A stretch of DNA of 64,000 nucleotides. Origin: Beta vulgaris subsp. vulgaris. Taxonomy: Eukaryota > Streptophyta > Magnoliopsida > Caryophyllales > Amaranthaceae. The first letter of the stretch is position 1, and each line of letters opens with the position of its first letter. Below are positions 12,755-23,623 of this stretch, piece by piece. Location: the NCBI RefSeq assembly GCF_026745355.1, contig NC_079206.1, forward strand, positions 21,035,399 to 21,099,398. Direction: 5' to 3'. Under the pieces are notes generated by a model. It was not told the DNA's origin. It made no database searches and saw only the letters and a list, made by a program, of their open reading frames with translations. The translations under genes and the position numbers were made by a program.

Positions 12755-12850
12755 TAAATAAAATAGGTTAAGGTAAATGAAAAATCAAAAATAGGTTAAG
12801 GTAAATGAAAAATCAAAAAAATAGGTTAAGGTAAATGAAAAATCAAAATT
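12755..12850 (+). repeat. Short tandem repeat before the C1 polypurine tract
   Basis: About three copies of a 30-bp unit containing AGGTTAAGGTAAATGAAAAA. The equivalent repeat occurs in C2 (44885-44975, other strand), so it belongs to the element family. Its role is unknown; Sireviruses are known to carry repeated motifs near the 3' end. Confidence 0.75.
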
Positions 12851-12971
12851 CAAACATTAAGTAAGTTACTTAATTTTGTTTTATTTTTCATTTTCTTCTT
12901 TATTGTTTTATCGTCTTCATTCACTTATATTATTTGTTATTTCCTTAGTTTGTACCTTTGTTGTCATCATC

Positions 12972-12984
12972 AAAAAGGGGGAAA
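12972..12984 (+). other. C1 polypurine tract
   Basis: AAAAAGGGGGAAA immediately before the 3' LTR, the expected start site for plus-strand cDNA. C2 has the matching tract at 44747-44758 on the other strand. Confidence 0.85.
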
Positions 12985-12985
12985 T

Positions 12986-14285
12986 TGTTGAACCCTAGTT
13001 TTGATGATGACAAAGAAACAAAGATGCAAACTAAGTAGTGAACTAATGAGTTATTTAAGTGTATGATTTTTAAGGTATCAATAAAGGAACTAGGAGAATA
13101 CGAAGTCAAGGAAGAAGTCAAGAGAGGATTTCAAAGGCTAAGTAAAGAGGTTTCTAAAAGTTGATACTGGAGCAGCATTGGATCAAGAAGAATAAAAGCA
13201 AGGCGTTTTATTTTCTAGTTCCATTGTAAAGGAACAAGTAAGGATGGTAAGGAACATTGACAGTCTTATTTGAGATTGAGAGTTTGGTCCTTTTTAAGGA
13301 ACAAACTAAAATGCACTAAACAATCTTGAAAGGAACTTGATATATAAGAGAACTAGACTTAGGCGTGAATGACATAACGGTACAATTATGAAATTGAGTA
13401 AGTCATGCCTAAATAATAGGAAATCAGTTTTACCTAAGTGAAAATCAGTTTTAATAGAAAATCTTTTTAAGGAAAAGATTTTGTTTTTCGAAAAAGATAA
13501 GAAAATATTTATCCGGTTTTTATGAAGAGTTTATTTAAAAGATAATTTTTTCTTAAAGATTAAAATTCATTTTTAATAAATAAATCTGTTTTGATGTTAA
13601 ACTGATTTTCGGATAAAGCTCAAGAAACTCCTAATCTTTAGGAGTTGTGGCTAAAACATATCCACGTCCAAAGAAAGATCATGGGATCATGGGACATGAT
13701 AAGGAACGTGTTCCTTAGGCGAAAGAACATCATGGGTTAATGGATTTAACATGAACTTGATTTTAATTTCCACGTTCTATGTGTTAGTCACTATAAATAT
13801 TGAAGTCTGAATAAGTTCCAAAGTGTGTCTGACTAAGTAATTAAGTGAGTTTAACTAATTAAGTGTCAGTGCCTTCATTCTCTCATAATAGCCATTTGTT
13901 CTTTAGTTTCTTACTCTAATTCCACTAAGCTTATTTTGATCAATTGTATTTTGGTTTTTGGGGTAAGGGAACTTTGAGTGAAGTTCTATAAGAGAGAAGC
14001 TTTGAGTAAAGCTAGTAAGAGTGAGAAAACTTCGAGTGAAGTTGAGAGGAACTACTGTTAAGGGAACAGTGGCTCAGGAACTTAAGTTTAGGAACTCACG
14101 GTGTGGCTCGAGAATAGAATTAGGTTGTAACAAAGTTGTTTGGCCTAATTCGTGAAAGAGTTGAGTTTAAAATCCCTAGTGGTCGAGGTTATTTCTTCTT
14201 GTTGGGCCCAAGAAGTTTTTCCTCGTAAAAATCCCTTGTTTATTCGTTTAAGTTTAAATTTCCGCAAAAAGTTACGTTTATTTAT
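12986..14285 (+). repeat. C1 3' LTR, terminal part missing
   Basis: Aligns with the 5' LTR from TGTTGAACCC up to the GTTACGTTTATTT word near 14283. The last 50 or so bases, with the GGGAAATAACA end, are absent, and Tat-LTR-like sequence begins at once. Several small indels separate the two LTRs, so insertion is not very recent, provided the base calls are reliable. Confidence 0.85.
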
Positions 14286-14588
14286 AGTGTTTGGGATCTG
14301 AGAGCTACCATTTGATGTCACCCTAGAATAGGAGCATATGATTGGCTAGGTAATCAGATTATGACATGTGGCAGGCAATGATTAGATGCTGAATATCAGC
14401 CAATCATATACAATCGTTCTTTGGGAGTTAGGCTTTGATTATTTCTTCTGGCGAAACGTGGGCATTAATTATCAAGGGAATAAAAGCCCTTTGAAAGATC
14501 CATGTTTCCCTCCATTCTCTGGGACATGTGGACGATTCTGATTGGTCCACGTCTCGCATCATTGACCTTTCATTTTTAGGTCACAATA
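14286..14588. repeat. Tat-type gypsy LTR fragment
   Basis: The segment TTTGATGTCACCCTAG onward (14311-14400) closely parallels the LTR of G1 at 32351-32440 (GATGTCACCCTA, GGAGCAT, GATTGGCTA, CACGTGGCA-like words in the same order). Its end, CATTTTTAGGTCACAA, parallels the G1 LTR end. The middle is diverged. It is therefore a fragment or solo LTR of a related family, lying between the cut end of C1 and the LINE RNase H. Confidence 0.55.
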
Positions 14589-15098
14589 GATCATGGTTCA
14601 AGCTAAATTTTGATGATTCTAAATTAATGAATGATCAAGCATCTTTTTGGTTCACCATCCGTAATAATTTAGGAGAGTTGTGTTTTGTGGGTACCATGGG
14701 TTTGTCTTATGATTGTTCTATTCTTAAGGTTGAAGGTTGGGGTTTCAGGAAAGTGTGAGAGCTGCTAGTTTTCTTAGTATTAATTCTCTTGTTGTTGAAG
14801 GGCATAATTTGGTACTTATTACATATATTCAGCATTGTTGGAAGGTTCCTTCGGAATAGCACTCTGATTATGGATTTTGAGGAGGATCTCAAGAAGTTTC
14901 AAACGGTTCTAGTAATAAATTATTTTCAAGAAGGTAATCAAGCGACGAATTTATGGCTCATAGGGGTCATGATGCTCCTTCATTATTGTATTGGTTTTGT
15001 TCTTTCGACTTATTGTTTCTACCATCATGTGATTGGAATTGTAGGCTGGTCTTATCCTTGGGTCCAGGCCTAGTTTCTTTCTCCTTAACAAGAAAAAA
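14589..15098 (+). pseudogene. LINE RNase H tail (RVT_3 type)
   Basis: This is the C-terminal RNase H-like domain found after reverse transcriptase in plant L1 elements; it degrades RNA in RNA:DNA hybrids. Visible segments are WFKLNFDDSK (first Asp), IRNNLGEL, a KVEGWG segment (Glu position) and SLVVEGHN (Asp/Glu position), then a tail ending at a TAG at 15071-15073. At least two frameshifts split it (near 14750 and 14860). A short A-rich stretch (15085-15097) may be the remains of the LINE tail. It could be the far side of the LINE interrupted at 3633, but the reverse transcriptase between them is gone, so this link is inference. Confidence 0.75.
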
Positions 15099-15330
15099 GG
15101 TGTTCAAACTATTCTAGCATATGGGAATACTAACTGACATTATAAAATATCTAAGGAAAAAATATTCGAAGTATCTTATACAATAACAACTTGTATATAC
15201 TCCCTCCGTTTTTATTTGATTTTTATAGTTTACTTTGGGGGGAAAACAAGGAAATTGTGCAAATAATAATGAAGAAGTATAAAATAAGAATATTTAGTTT
15301 TGGGGAATGTTAAAAAAGCATTAAAATAAC

Positions 15331-16260
15331 AAATTTTTCACCAGGTACCTTGAGTTTTACGAATATTCGACGGGTACCCTTGCAATTTTCAAAATTCACA
15401 AGGTGCCCCTCAGGTTTTGAAAAATGCATGACTTGAACCTGCCGTTAAGTATCCCGTCAATTCCATTAGTCTAAAAGGACAAATTCTCAACTGACGACCT
15501 AAAAGTCCCTACTGAGCCTCCCATCCAGCAACCACCACCCCGAAAACCGCTCCTTCCTGTCCCCCATCCCCCGAAAACCTTCCCTTCTGCACCGCTGAAA
15601 TCACCCCCTCCCCTCCCCACTGCCGAAAATCTCCCCTCCCCCGTCCCCAACCCTAAAAATCTTCCCTCTCCCCTTCCTCAGTCTCGAAAACCTCCCCCTC
15701 CCCTTCCCCATCCCCGAAAACCTCCCATCTCTCCTTCCCCGCCATCGAAAATCCCCCCTCCCCTTCCTCTATCCCCTGGAGGCTAGGGAGGGGGAGGTTT
15801 TCGAGGCTCGAGAAGTGGGGAGGGGAGGCTTTTGGAACTGGGGAAGGAGAGGGAGGAGGTTTTCAGGCTGGGAAAGGGGAGGTGGGAGGTTTTTAGTGCT
15901 GGGGAAGGGGAGAAGGAGGTTTTCGAGAAAAGGGGGGAAGTCTTCGGGGTGGTGGTGGCTAGTATGGTGGCATGTTGGTTGGGGTGGCTGGTAGGTGAGG
16001 AGGGAGTGGGGATTTAATTAACTAAGGTTAATGAGGTTCAATTAGAGTTACTTAGGTTTAATTATATTGAATTAGGATAATTAATATTAATTAGGTTAGT
16101 TAAGGATTGATTTAGCCTTTGACTAATGGAGTTGACACTTGTTAGTAATTAAGGATATTCCGATGATTTTTCAAAACCTTAAGGGAACCTTGTGCATTTT
16201 GAAAACTGCAAGAGTACCCAATAAACATTCTTAAAACTCAGGGGTACCTGGTGATAAATC
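15331..16260. mobile_element. Foldback element FB1 with long inverted arms
   Basis: The outer arms (about 15331-15480 and 16110-16260) are imperfect inverted repeats, for example TTCACCAGGTACC at the left and GGTACCTGGTGA at the right, both followed inward by a CAAGGTGCCCC/AAGGGAACCTTG-type match. The inner arms (15490-15778 and 15779-15960) are C-rich and G-rich mirror complements built on CCGAAAACCTCCCCCTCCCC. The whole unit could fold into one long hairpin. No transposase and no clear target duplication is visible. Mutator-like foldback is possible but not shown. Confidence 0.65.
15487..15960. repeat. C-rich/G-rich hairpin core of FB1
   Basis: The left half contains repeated CCCCTCCCC / CGAAAACCTCCC units and the right half their reverse complement, with the centre near 15778. 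Each strand has many runs of three or more Gs, so G-quadruplex or hairpin formation is plausible. Open frames here are low complexity and not genes. Confidence 0.75.
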
Positions 16261-16972
16261 CTACTCGATTTCTTTTTAATTGCTACATTGTGTTATGCAT
16301 AAGAATTTAAGTAATGTTACTTTTAAACTTTTTGAGAGTACTTTTTGACCCATTTAATGTAAAATAAAGTGAAAAAATGGTACTTTATGGTGGAAAAAAA
16401 GAAAAACATACATCATAGTATTACTTTTTGGTGGGCCGATTATTTTAAATAAATAAAGTTTAAGCAACGGTTTTTTCACCAATTACCCTCTAGTTTTCAA
16501 AAAATTCACCAAAGTACCCTCTCACTTTTCAAAAAAAATTCACCAGTTACCGCTCATTTTCATGGTAATACATTGAAATTATCTTAATGACTAATGACAG
16601 TTAACTCTGTTAGTCATTAACACTAATTAACCCCTCTAACTCCTAATCTAATGTCATACCCCTAACCACCCAACCACCCCCTCCCCCACCTCCACAGCCC
16701 CTCCCCCTTTGATTTCAACAGTCCCCTTACCCCTCCTCCCCCACCCTATTCAAATTTTCGCACCCCCCACCCTTCCCCCCACCCCTTTCGAATTTCCGCA
16801 GCCCCCATGAAACTCAAGGAATATCTCAGCAGGATGGAACCATCTGATTTTTGCGGAAATCAAAAGGGGTGAGGGAAGAGGGTGGCTACGGAAATTTGAA
16901 GGTGTGAAGGGAGGGGTGGGGGCTCCAAAATCGAAGGTGGGGTAGTGGGGAATCTGCGTGGATGGGGGATGG

Positions 16973-17611
16973 TGAAAGAATTATGTCCTCGAATCTCTTG
17001 CAATTACTAAATATAACATGGATCGTATTATGGGGATAATATGTTTATTAAATTGGGTCGTCTATACGTCTTGCTAGAGAATGCTATAGAGCTTCAAGTT
17101 TAGTAAATAATAAAACTGAAATTAAACCCAATTAAATGGATCCTAAAAGGTCACACTTAAACAATCTGGGTCAATAAAAGAAAGACCTAGAGCCCATGAA
17201 GGACTCTATGGTGGCCGACCAAAGAGGAGTAAAGGGACAGGATTCCTAACCTAATTTGTTCCTATAATTAGGTGGAGGGAATTAAAAAATAAAGCAGTCA
17301 GTTTCTCTCATTATTTTTTTCTCCTCCTTTCTCTCTCTTTTAAAACCTACGTAATATTAACTCCAAGAAAAGAAGAGCCCTTCTTCCTTCCAACTAACTT
17401 TGGTGGAGTGTTGATCTGGATTAATGGACTAAGTAGAGTAACCACAGTTGCGGTTATGCCTCCAGATCTTGACGAGTTTTGTGGAAATCACGCTTCAAAG
17501 GTGAATTCTAAAACTATTATATGATCCTTGATTGTACATGCATGAGATCCTGTTCTAAGTGCTTATGAATATGATTCATAAAATTTTGATTATAGTACTT
17601 AAAATCCTACA
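16973..17611 (+). repeat. C3 5' LTR
   Basis: TGAAAGAATTATGTCC... to ...AAAATCCTACA, matched base for base in length by the 3' LTR. A GCGGTATCAG primer site follows at 17612-17621, a diverged form of the initiator tRNA-Met site. Confidence 0.9.
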
Positions 17612-17621
17612 GCGGTATCAG

Positions 17622-19648
17622 TTTTTAGCCTCTTGCATATAGTATTTTGGTCATAATAATTAGATTTATTTTGATGTGTATGACTAATTTTAATTTGATT
17701 AAGGGGATGAATTGAATTATTGAATAATTAATTAAAATTGATTAAATGGAGATTTAATTACTTAATATTTCAATATAAATGGTCAATTTTTTTTTGAAAG
17801 TATAACCCCATTTTTCGAAATTTAAAATTCTGAAATTTACATCTCTAAATTACGAATATTATATTCACATTATTGATCTAATTTTCATATTTAAAATTGT
17901 TTATGTATGAAAATCAATTCATGTGAAAATAGTTTTATATTAATTAGAGATTAATTTATGAGAATAACCCTAAAATTAATTAAAATGGAGATTTTTAATT
18001 AATTTTCTGAATTAGGCATAAAAGAGTTTATGTTTAATCCAATCAAGGTCACTAAATTAATTTTGCAAAAGGTTGTAATTTTAATTTCCTTCAAATAAAA
18101 AAAATTAAGGAAGAGGAAAAGGAGCAGCCACAACTGGTGGCTGCTCCGGTGGTCAGCCGGCCTGGAAGTCGGCGAGGGATGGAGAAGGTTGTCGGCTGGA
18201 AAGTCATCGAGGGTGGCGCTGGTAGGCAGTCCCGCGTGCGACGTTGCGCACCGTTGGCTTACGCTGGAAGCCTCTTGCCGGCGTCGGCTTACGGGTGAAG
18301 TTTCCTGCGAGATTCCGGTGAAGATGGCCTAAATGGGTGGTCGGAGTACTGTACAGTGCAGTGCTGGCGTGGGGTTTGGGACTGGCATCCCTTTGTGGTC
18401 TTGGTCTGGTCGTGGCCTCCACAACCTTTTTCAAAAAAAAGTTCTTCTTCCTTTTTTTTGAATTTAAAAAATTTAGTCTGACTGCGTAAAATTGGCAACA
18501 ATATCCTCAACAATTCTTTTAAATTTTTTTTTGTAAAACAATTTTTTGATAAGATTAAGCAAATTCCAATTATGTTATTGTGACTGGGTAATAAATTAAT
18601 TCAATAATATGATTCTTTAATCTAATTAAAATTAGTAGGCTCATAATCGTTTAGGTGGTTAGGAATAACTTAAATTTTTTATCCTCTTGCTTTAATTAAG
18701 AATATTTGATATTTTTTTTTATTATTGGCAAGTATAATATGTGATAGTATTATTTGGCATTTTATATTTGATATAATTGCTATAAATGACTAGTATGACC
18801 CAAATTTAAGTTAGAAAATACGATCTGCGTATCGTGATGTATTCTTTGTAATCTAATTACGATCTAATTTAGATATTTTTATAATTTATTTAATTACTCT
18901 TGCTTTAGTTAAGTATTTTTATAAGTTATTTAATTTAGATATTATATAAATTATTTTGCTACTTGTGTAATCCAAAGACGAACCCAAGAAGAGAAGGCCC
19001 ATGACTAAGGCGGATGGAGATTCATGAAGAGTCCAAGGAGGTGCCCAGTGAAGATGCTTAGTTCTTAGGATTAGGAACCGTACTAGATCATGTTTAATTA
19101 TGCATTTTCTACTTATTATGCTTATAAGTTTATTGTATGTTGGTTATCAATGCGCTAGAGCTCACTAATTCATAACAACATAATGAATTTAGGTCTTGTA
19201 AATATTAAGGTTAGTTTTTCCAAACACAGAGTACTTATTAACCCTCAATTAATAGTAATATATCATGCCTCCGGTATTATCATTAATTTTGGGAGATAAT
19301 TAAAGTGAAATTGCGTTTACAACTTAGTTTGGTTATCCTTAACAAAATCATCAAAAGCGTTTTGGATTTTGAAGCAAGAGACAGTTAAGCATGCGATGTT
19401 TACCAACCTAAACAAGAATTATAAAAGGGTTTTAACTAGTAAAAGAGTTTACTTACCTTGAAAATGTAACGTTAAGAAAGGCCTCCATCTGCTTAGTGTT
19501 GCAGGTTGATAGGATCTTATATTCACTTATTCAAAATGGGATATTAAAAATTGAATAGGTGGCCAACCTAGAAACCTTTGCATGCTTTTTAGGTTGTTTT
19601 AATAAACATAAAATTGAACTTTGTTTTTGTTTTCTATTTGTAGATACC
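17622..19648 (+). other. C3 leader, about 2 kb
   Basis: AT-rich sequence between the primer site and the gag ATG at 19649. A GC-rich island (18120-18440) of unknown origin carries antisense open frames that look like low-complexity translations. A polypyrimidine run ending in TTTGTAG just before the ATG resembles a splice acceptor, so the leader might be spliced; this is speculation. No recognised gene. Confidence 0.45.
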
Positions 19649-20485
19649 ATGACTAATAACAACAACAACTCCGTTTTCAACATTTGTTCTTTTCTCGAAA
19701 AGGACAGGTTGAATGGTGAAAACTTCATAAATTGGGAGGACCTAAGACTGGTACTGAGGTCTGAGGGTCGAGAGGATGTCTTAGAAACCCCACTTCCAGT
19801 GATTACTGATGAATCGACTGAAGCAGACAAACGTCGTGCTAAGAAGGCCAATGATAGGCCTGTACCAATCACTTGCTTGATGATAGCAACCATGGAGTCG
19901 AACCTCCAAAAGAGGTTTGAAATAAAGGATGCTTATACCATCATGCAAGAGCTGCAGGCTATGTTCTAGATACAGGCCCGAGCTGAGCGGTATGAGACCA
20001 ATAGGGAGATACTGGAATGTCACATGAAGCCAAGTCAAGCTATTGCCCCCTGTGTTTTAGATATGATGGATCTTTTTGAAAATATGGAACAACGTGGATT
20101 CCTTTAGAGGGTAGAGTTGGCTACTAACGTCATTCTACATTCATTGCCTGACAACTTCAATCAATTCAAGATGACCTTCAACATGAATGAGTCTGAAAAG
20201 ACTTTGCAAGAGCTGCATGGGTTATTGGTCAATGTTGAGAGGAACATCCCTAAGGAACCGAAGAAAGAGATTTTGATGGTTCAGAAGAGGGGTTCAAGAA
20301 GAAATGGACAGAAAGAAGGACAAAGGCAAGCAAATTGTCGTTGTTGCTAAAAAACGCAAGCCAACCGCCAAGCCAAAGGTCACCGCAGAAAGCAAGTGTT
20401 TCCATTGTCACAAGATAAGACAATGGAAGAGGAACTACCCTCTATACTTGGAGGAAAAGAAGTCGGGTGGTTCGTCTTCAGATAT
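19649..20485 (+). pseudogene. gag: C3 gag with CCHC knuckle, broken
   Basis: Starts at the ATG at 19649 with an Asn-rich N-terminus, then an RLNGENFINWEDLRLVLRSE segment typical of copia gag (DUF4219/UBN2 family), then QKRFEIKDAYTIMQEL. A stop at 19967 and a second at 20106 split the frame; the part at 20117-20350 (SLPDNFNQFKMTFN) continues the protein. A knuckle, CFHCHKIRQWKRNYP, lies near 20397-20440, but the last Cys of the C-x2-C-x4-H-x4-C pattern is Tyr here and the His position is altered. It is a capsid protein remnant. Confidence 0.85.
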
Positions 20486-20529
20486 ATTTGTTACAGAAAT
20501 CAATTTGACTTCTACTTCTTTTATGGGTA

Positions 20530-21780
20530 TTGGATACCTGTTGTGGTTCTCACATAGTTAATGATGTTCAGGGACCAAAAAGAAGTAGTAGGTTGGCAAA
20601 GGGCGAGGTAGAGCTTCGAGTTAGAAATGGAGCACGGGTTGCTACACTTGCCGTAGGAAGCTATAGTTTGCATTTGCCATATGGCTTTATTTTAGAACTC
20701 AATAATTCTTGTTTTGTTTCTTTGATAACTAAGAACATAATTTTTGTTTCCGTTTTGGATGATGAAGGGTTTTGTTTTGAATTAAAGAACAAGTATTGTT
20801 CCATTTCCTACAATAATATGTGTTATGCTAGTGCTAAATTGATAAATGGCTTATATGTGCTTGATTGGTCAGTACAAGTCTATAACATAGATAGCAAGAA
20901 CCGAAAATCACATGATTCAAATCTAACTTACATTTGGCATTGTCCAATGGGTCGTATAAACCAAAAGCGCATCCAAAAGTTACAACAGGATGGCATTCTT
21001 CCATCATTTGATTTCGAATCATTTGATGTATGTGAATCATGCTCGATGGGGAAGATGAGAAAGAAATCGTTTACTGGGAAGGGTGAAAAGGTCTGCGATC
21101 TCTTGGGCCTCATACATACAGATGTTTGTGTACCTATGAGTACAAAGGCAAGGGGAGGGTTTAACTACTTCATTACCTTCACTGACGATTTGAGTAGATA
21201 TGGATATGTCTACTTAATGAAACATAAGTCGGATTCTTTTCACGGATTCAAAGAGTTCCAAAATGAAGTACAAAATCAATTTGGTAAGACAATAAAAGCA
21301 TTGCGTTCCGTTCGTGGTGGCGAGTATCTGAGCCAAGAATTTGATGATCATTTGAAGGATTGTGGAATTCTTTCACAACTAACTCCACCAGGAACACCGC
21401 AGTTAAATAATGTATCCGAAAGGAGGAACCGGACCTTACTGGATATGGTTCGATCAATGATGAGTCTTGTTGATCTTCCTATTTCCTTTTGGGGATATGT
21501 CTCGAAACAGCTGCACACAAACTAAATAAAACCCGTCAAAGGTTCTATAAAAGACTCCATATGAGTTATGGAATGGAAAAACTCCAAACTTATCTTTTCT
21601 TAAGATTTGGGGATGCAAGGTCTATGTAACGCATTTACTATCATATAAACTTGCACCCAAGTCAGATAAATGTCTCTTTATGGGATACCCAATAGAGACA
21701 AGGGGTTATTACTTCTATAATCGTCAAGAGAACAAAGTGTTTGTTGCTCGCGATGGTGTCTTTCTTGAAAAAGGAATTTG
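20530..21780 (+). pseudogene. pol: C3 protease-integrase region
   Basis: An open frame of 331 codons starts in the protease. The active site reads DTCCGSH where the family has D-T/S-G, so the catalytic glycine is lost. The GAG-pre-integrase part then shows IWHCPMGRINQKRIQKL and CESCSMGKM (zinc finger; the first His is in WHCPMGRIN). The integrase core has HTDVCVPM, FTDDLSRYGYVYL (Asp), RSVRGGEY (the usual D is G in this RSDRGGEY-type motif) and PGTPQLNNVSERRNRTL (Glu). Two catalytic sites are therefore damaged while the frame is still long. The frame ends at 21525 and the integrase C-terminal part continues broken to about 21780. Confidence 0.88.
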
Positions 21781-23182
21781 TTTCTAGAAAGATAGGTGGG
21801 AGTAAAATTCTCGAAGAAATTTGAGATGAGCAACAATTGGACATCGTTCACACATGTTAGAGACGGCCCGACAAGACGAAAATCAAGTTCAGGAGACGAC
21901 GTATTCAACGCGTGAACCTCCTACCGTCCCCTTTAAATCTAATTCAAGCGAATATCTTCAAGAAGATGAAGAGAACATTTCTCTTGATGCTCAGGCCCCG
22001 CGTAGGTCAAGTAGACCAAGGGTTCCAAACAAGAGGTTGGTTGATTTCCTAATAACTGAAAACTCTGAAATTATGATTTTGGAGAATTCGGAACCTACTA
22101 CCTACAAACAAGCTTTGACGAGCCTGGACTCTGAGAAATGGATTGAGGCCATGAAATCTGAGTTACACTCCATGTCTGAGAATAAAGTTTGGACCCTGGT
22201 CGACTTGCCTGATGGGGTTAACCCTATTGGATTCAAGTGGGTTTTCAAATTGAAAACAAACAAAGATGGAAATGTCTATGTCTACAAAGCAAGACTGGTT
22301 GCAAAAGGATTCAAGAAAATTCATGGTATAGACTATGATGAGACCTTTTCTCCAGTAGTAATGCTTAAGTCGATTCAAATACTTTTAGCGATTGCTGCAT
22401 TTTACAATTATGATTTTTTGGCAGATGGATGTCAAAAACCGAATTTGGTAATTAGTTCTTGAATGAGGATGTGTACATGACATAACCTGTGGGTTTTGAG
22501 GATTCGGAAAATCCTAAAAGGGTTTGGAAGCTTCTAATGTCCATTTATGGATTGAAGCATGCATCTCGAAGCTGGAATCTTCGGTTTAATGAGTCAATCA
22601 GGCAATTTCGTTTCCTCAAAAGCGAAGAAGAATCTTGTGTCTACAAGAAGTTTAGCGGGAGCAGCTTAGTTTTCTTAGTTTTGTATTGGAAATGACATAC
22701 CAATGCTTGAGTAAGTCAAGGAGTGGTTAAAAAGTTTGTTTCTCCATGAAGGACGTTGGAGAAGTTGAGTACATACTGGGAATCAAAATCCATAGAGATA
22801 GGCACGAAGGATGATTGGACTAAGTCAAGACACTTATATTGTTAAAGTTCTTGCAAAGTTCAACATGAAAAACTCGAAGAGATGATTCATTCCCATGTCA
22901 CATGGCATATCGCTTAGCAAGAATCAGTTCCCGACTGAGGTTGATGAGTTGAACCGAATAAGTAGCATACCTTATGCTTCAGCCAAAGGATTTATCATGT
23001 ATGCCAAGATAAGTACTCGACCAGATATTGCATATGCCTTGAGCATGTGTAGAAAGTTCCAAGCAAATTTAGAAGAAGCACATTGGACTGTAGCTAAGAG
23101 CATCCTTAAGTACTTGAGGAGGACTAAAGGCATGTTCTTAGTCTATGGAGGAGAAAGTGAGGTAGTTGTTAAAGGTATATGA
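21781..23182 (+). pseudogene. pol: C3 reverse transcriptase, catalytic box deleted
   Basis: The frame at 21854-22462 carries the acidic linker and then WIEAMKSELHSMSENKVWTL, GFKWVFKLKTNKDG, YKARLVAKGF and YDETFSPV, the N-terminal half of copia reverse transcriptase. A second piece (22489-22695) has the KLLMSIYGLKHASRSWNLRF segment. Where YVDD should follow (near 22680-22695), the sequence jumps from the LVFLVLY part directly to GNDIPML-like sequence, so about 20-25 bp including the catalytic Asp pair is missing. The last piece (22895-23182) has YAKISTRPDIAYAL and ends at the point where RNase H should start. Confidence 0.88.
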
Positions 23183-23623
23183 TCAAACAGACCTAATTAG
23201 AATTTTCTATAACTTCACAATTATATTAGTGAATTCCTAAGACATAAGTGGAACACAACTTGGCTTGATGTTTGGTATAACTTTGATGTTGTCAAACATT
23301 ATGTCATAAAAGTGGACTATAAAGGCAGCATTCGGGTTGTGCTAAAAGTTGAGTGGGAGTTTTGGTTGCCATAAGATTAAAAAGTCCTCCTATATGAGAT
23401 AGGATGGGTGTCTTGGCCCCTTGGAGAGTGAAAATTGAAAAATGCATGGTCGTGCTCAAATGGATTATATGATGACATTTGTTTGTCAATTTGAACTCGG
23501 ATTTCAAGGATTAATTTGAAAACTAGTATGGATGACATAGAAATATGGTCATACTATCAAATTAGACACTAAGAGACTTAAGGAATTTGAATATTGTGCA
23601 CTCGTCTCAGACAAGTGGGAGAT
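23183..23623 (+). other. C3 3' region without RNase H
   Basis: No RNase H motif is found in any frame. The segment ends with AAGTGGGAGAT (23613-23623), the polypurine tract before the 3' LTR. Confidence 0.6.

Larger units (their letters stand above)
3634..14285 (+). mobile_element. Copia retrotransposon C1 (Sirevirus-like), 3' LTR incomplete
   Basis: A 10.65 kb LTR element in the order LTR, PBS, gag, protease, integrase, reverse transcriptase, RNase H, third ORF, polypurine tract, LTR. That order (integrase before reverse transcriptase) defines Ty1/copia. The extra ORF after pol, the CCHC knuckles in gag and the size suggest the Sirevirus/Maximus branch (inference). It is inserted in a LINE. 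No target duplication can be checked because the last part of the 3' LTR is missing. The same family occurs inverted at 43391-55781 (C2), and each copy helps read the other's frameshifts. All coding parts carry small indels. Confidence 0.93.

Noticed and set aside
18204..18513. Arg/Pro-rich antisense open frames in the C3 leader
   Set aside because: Low complexity, overlapping in two frames, no known domain.
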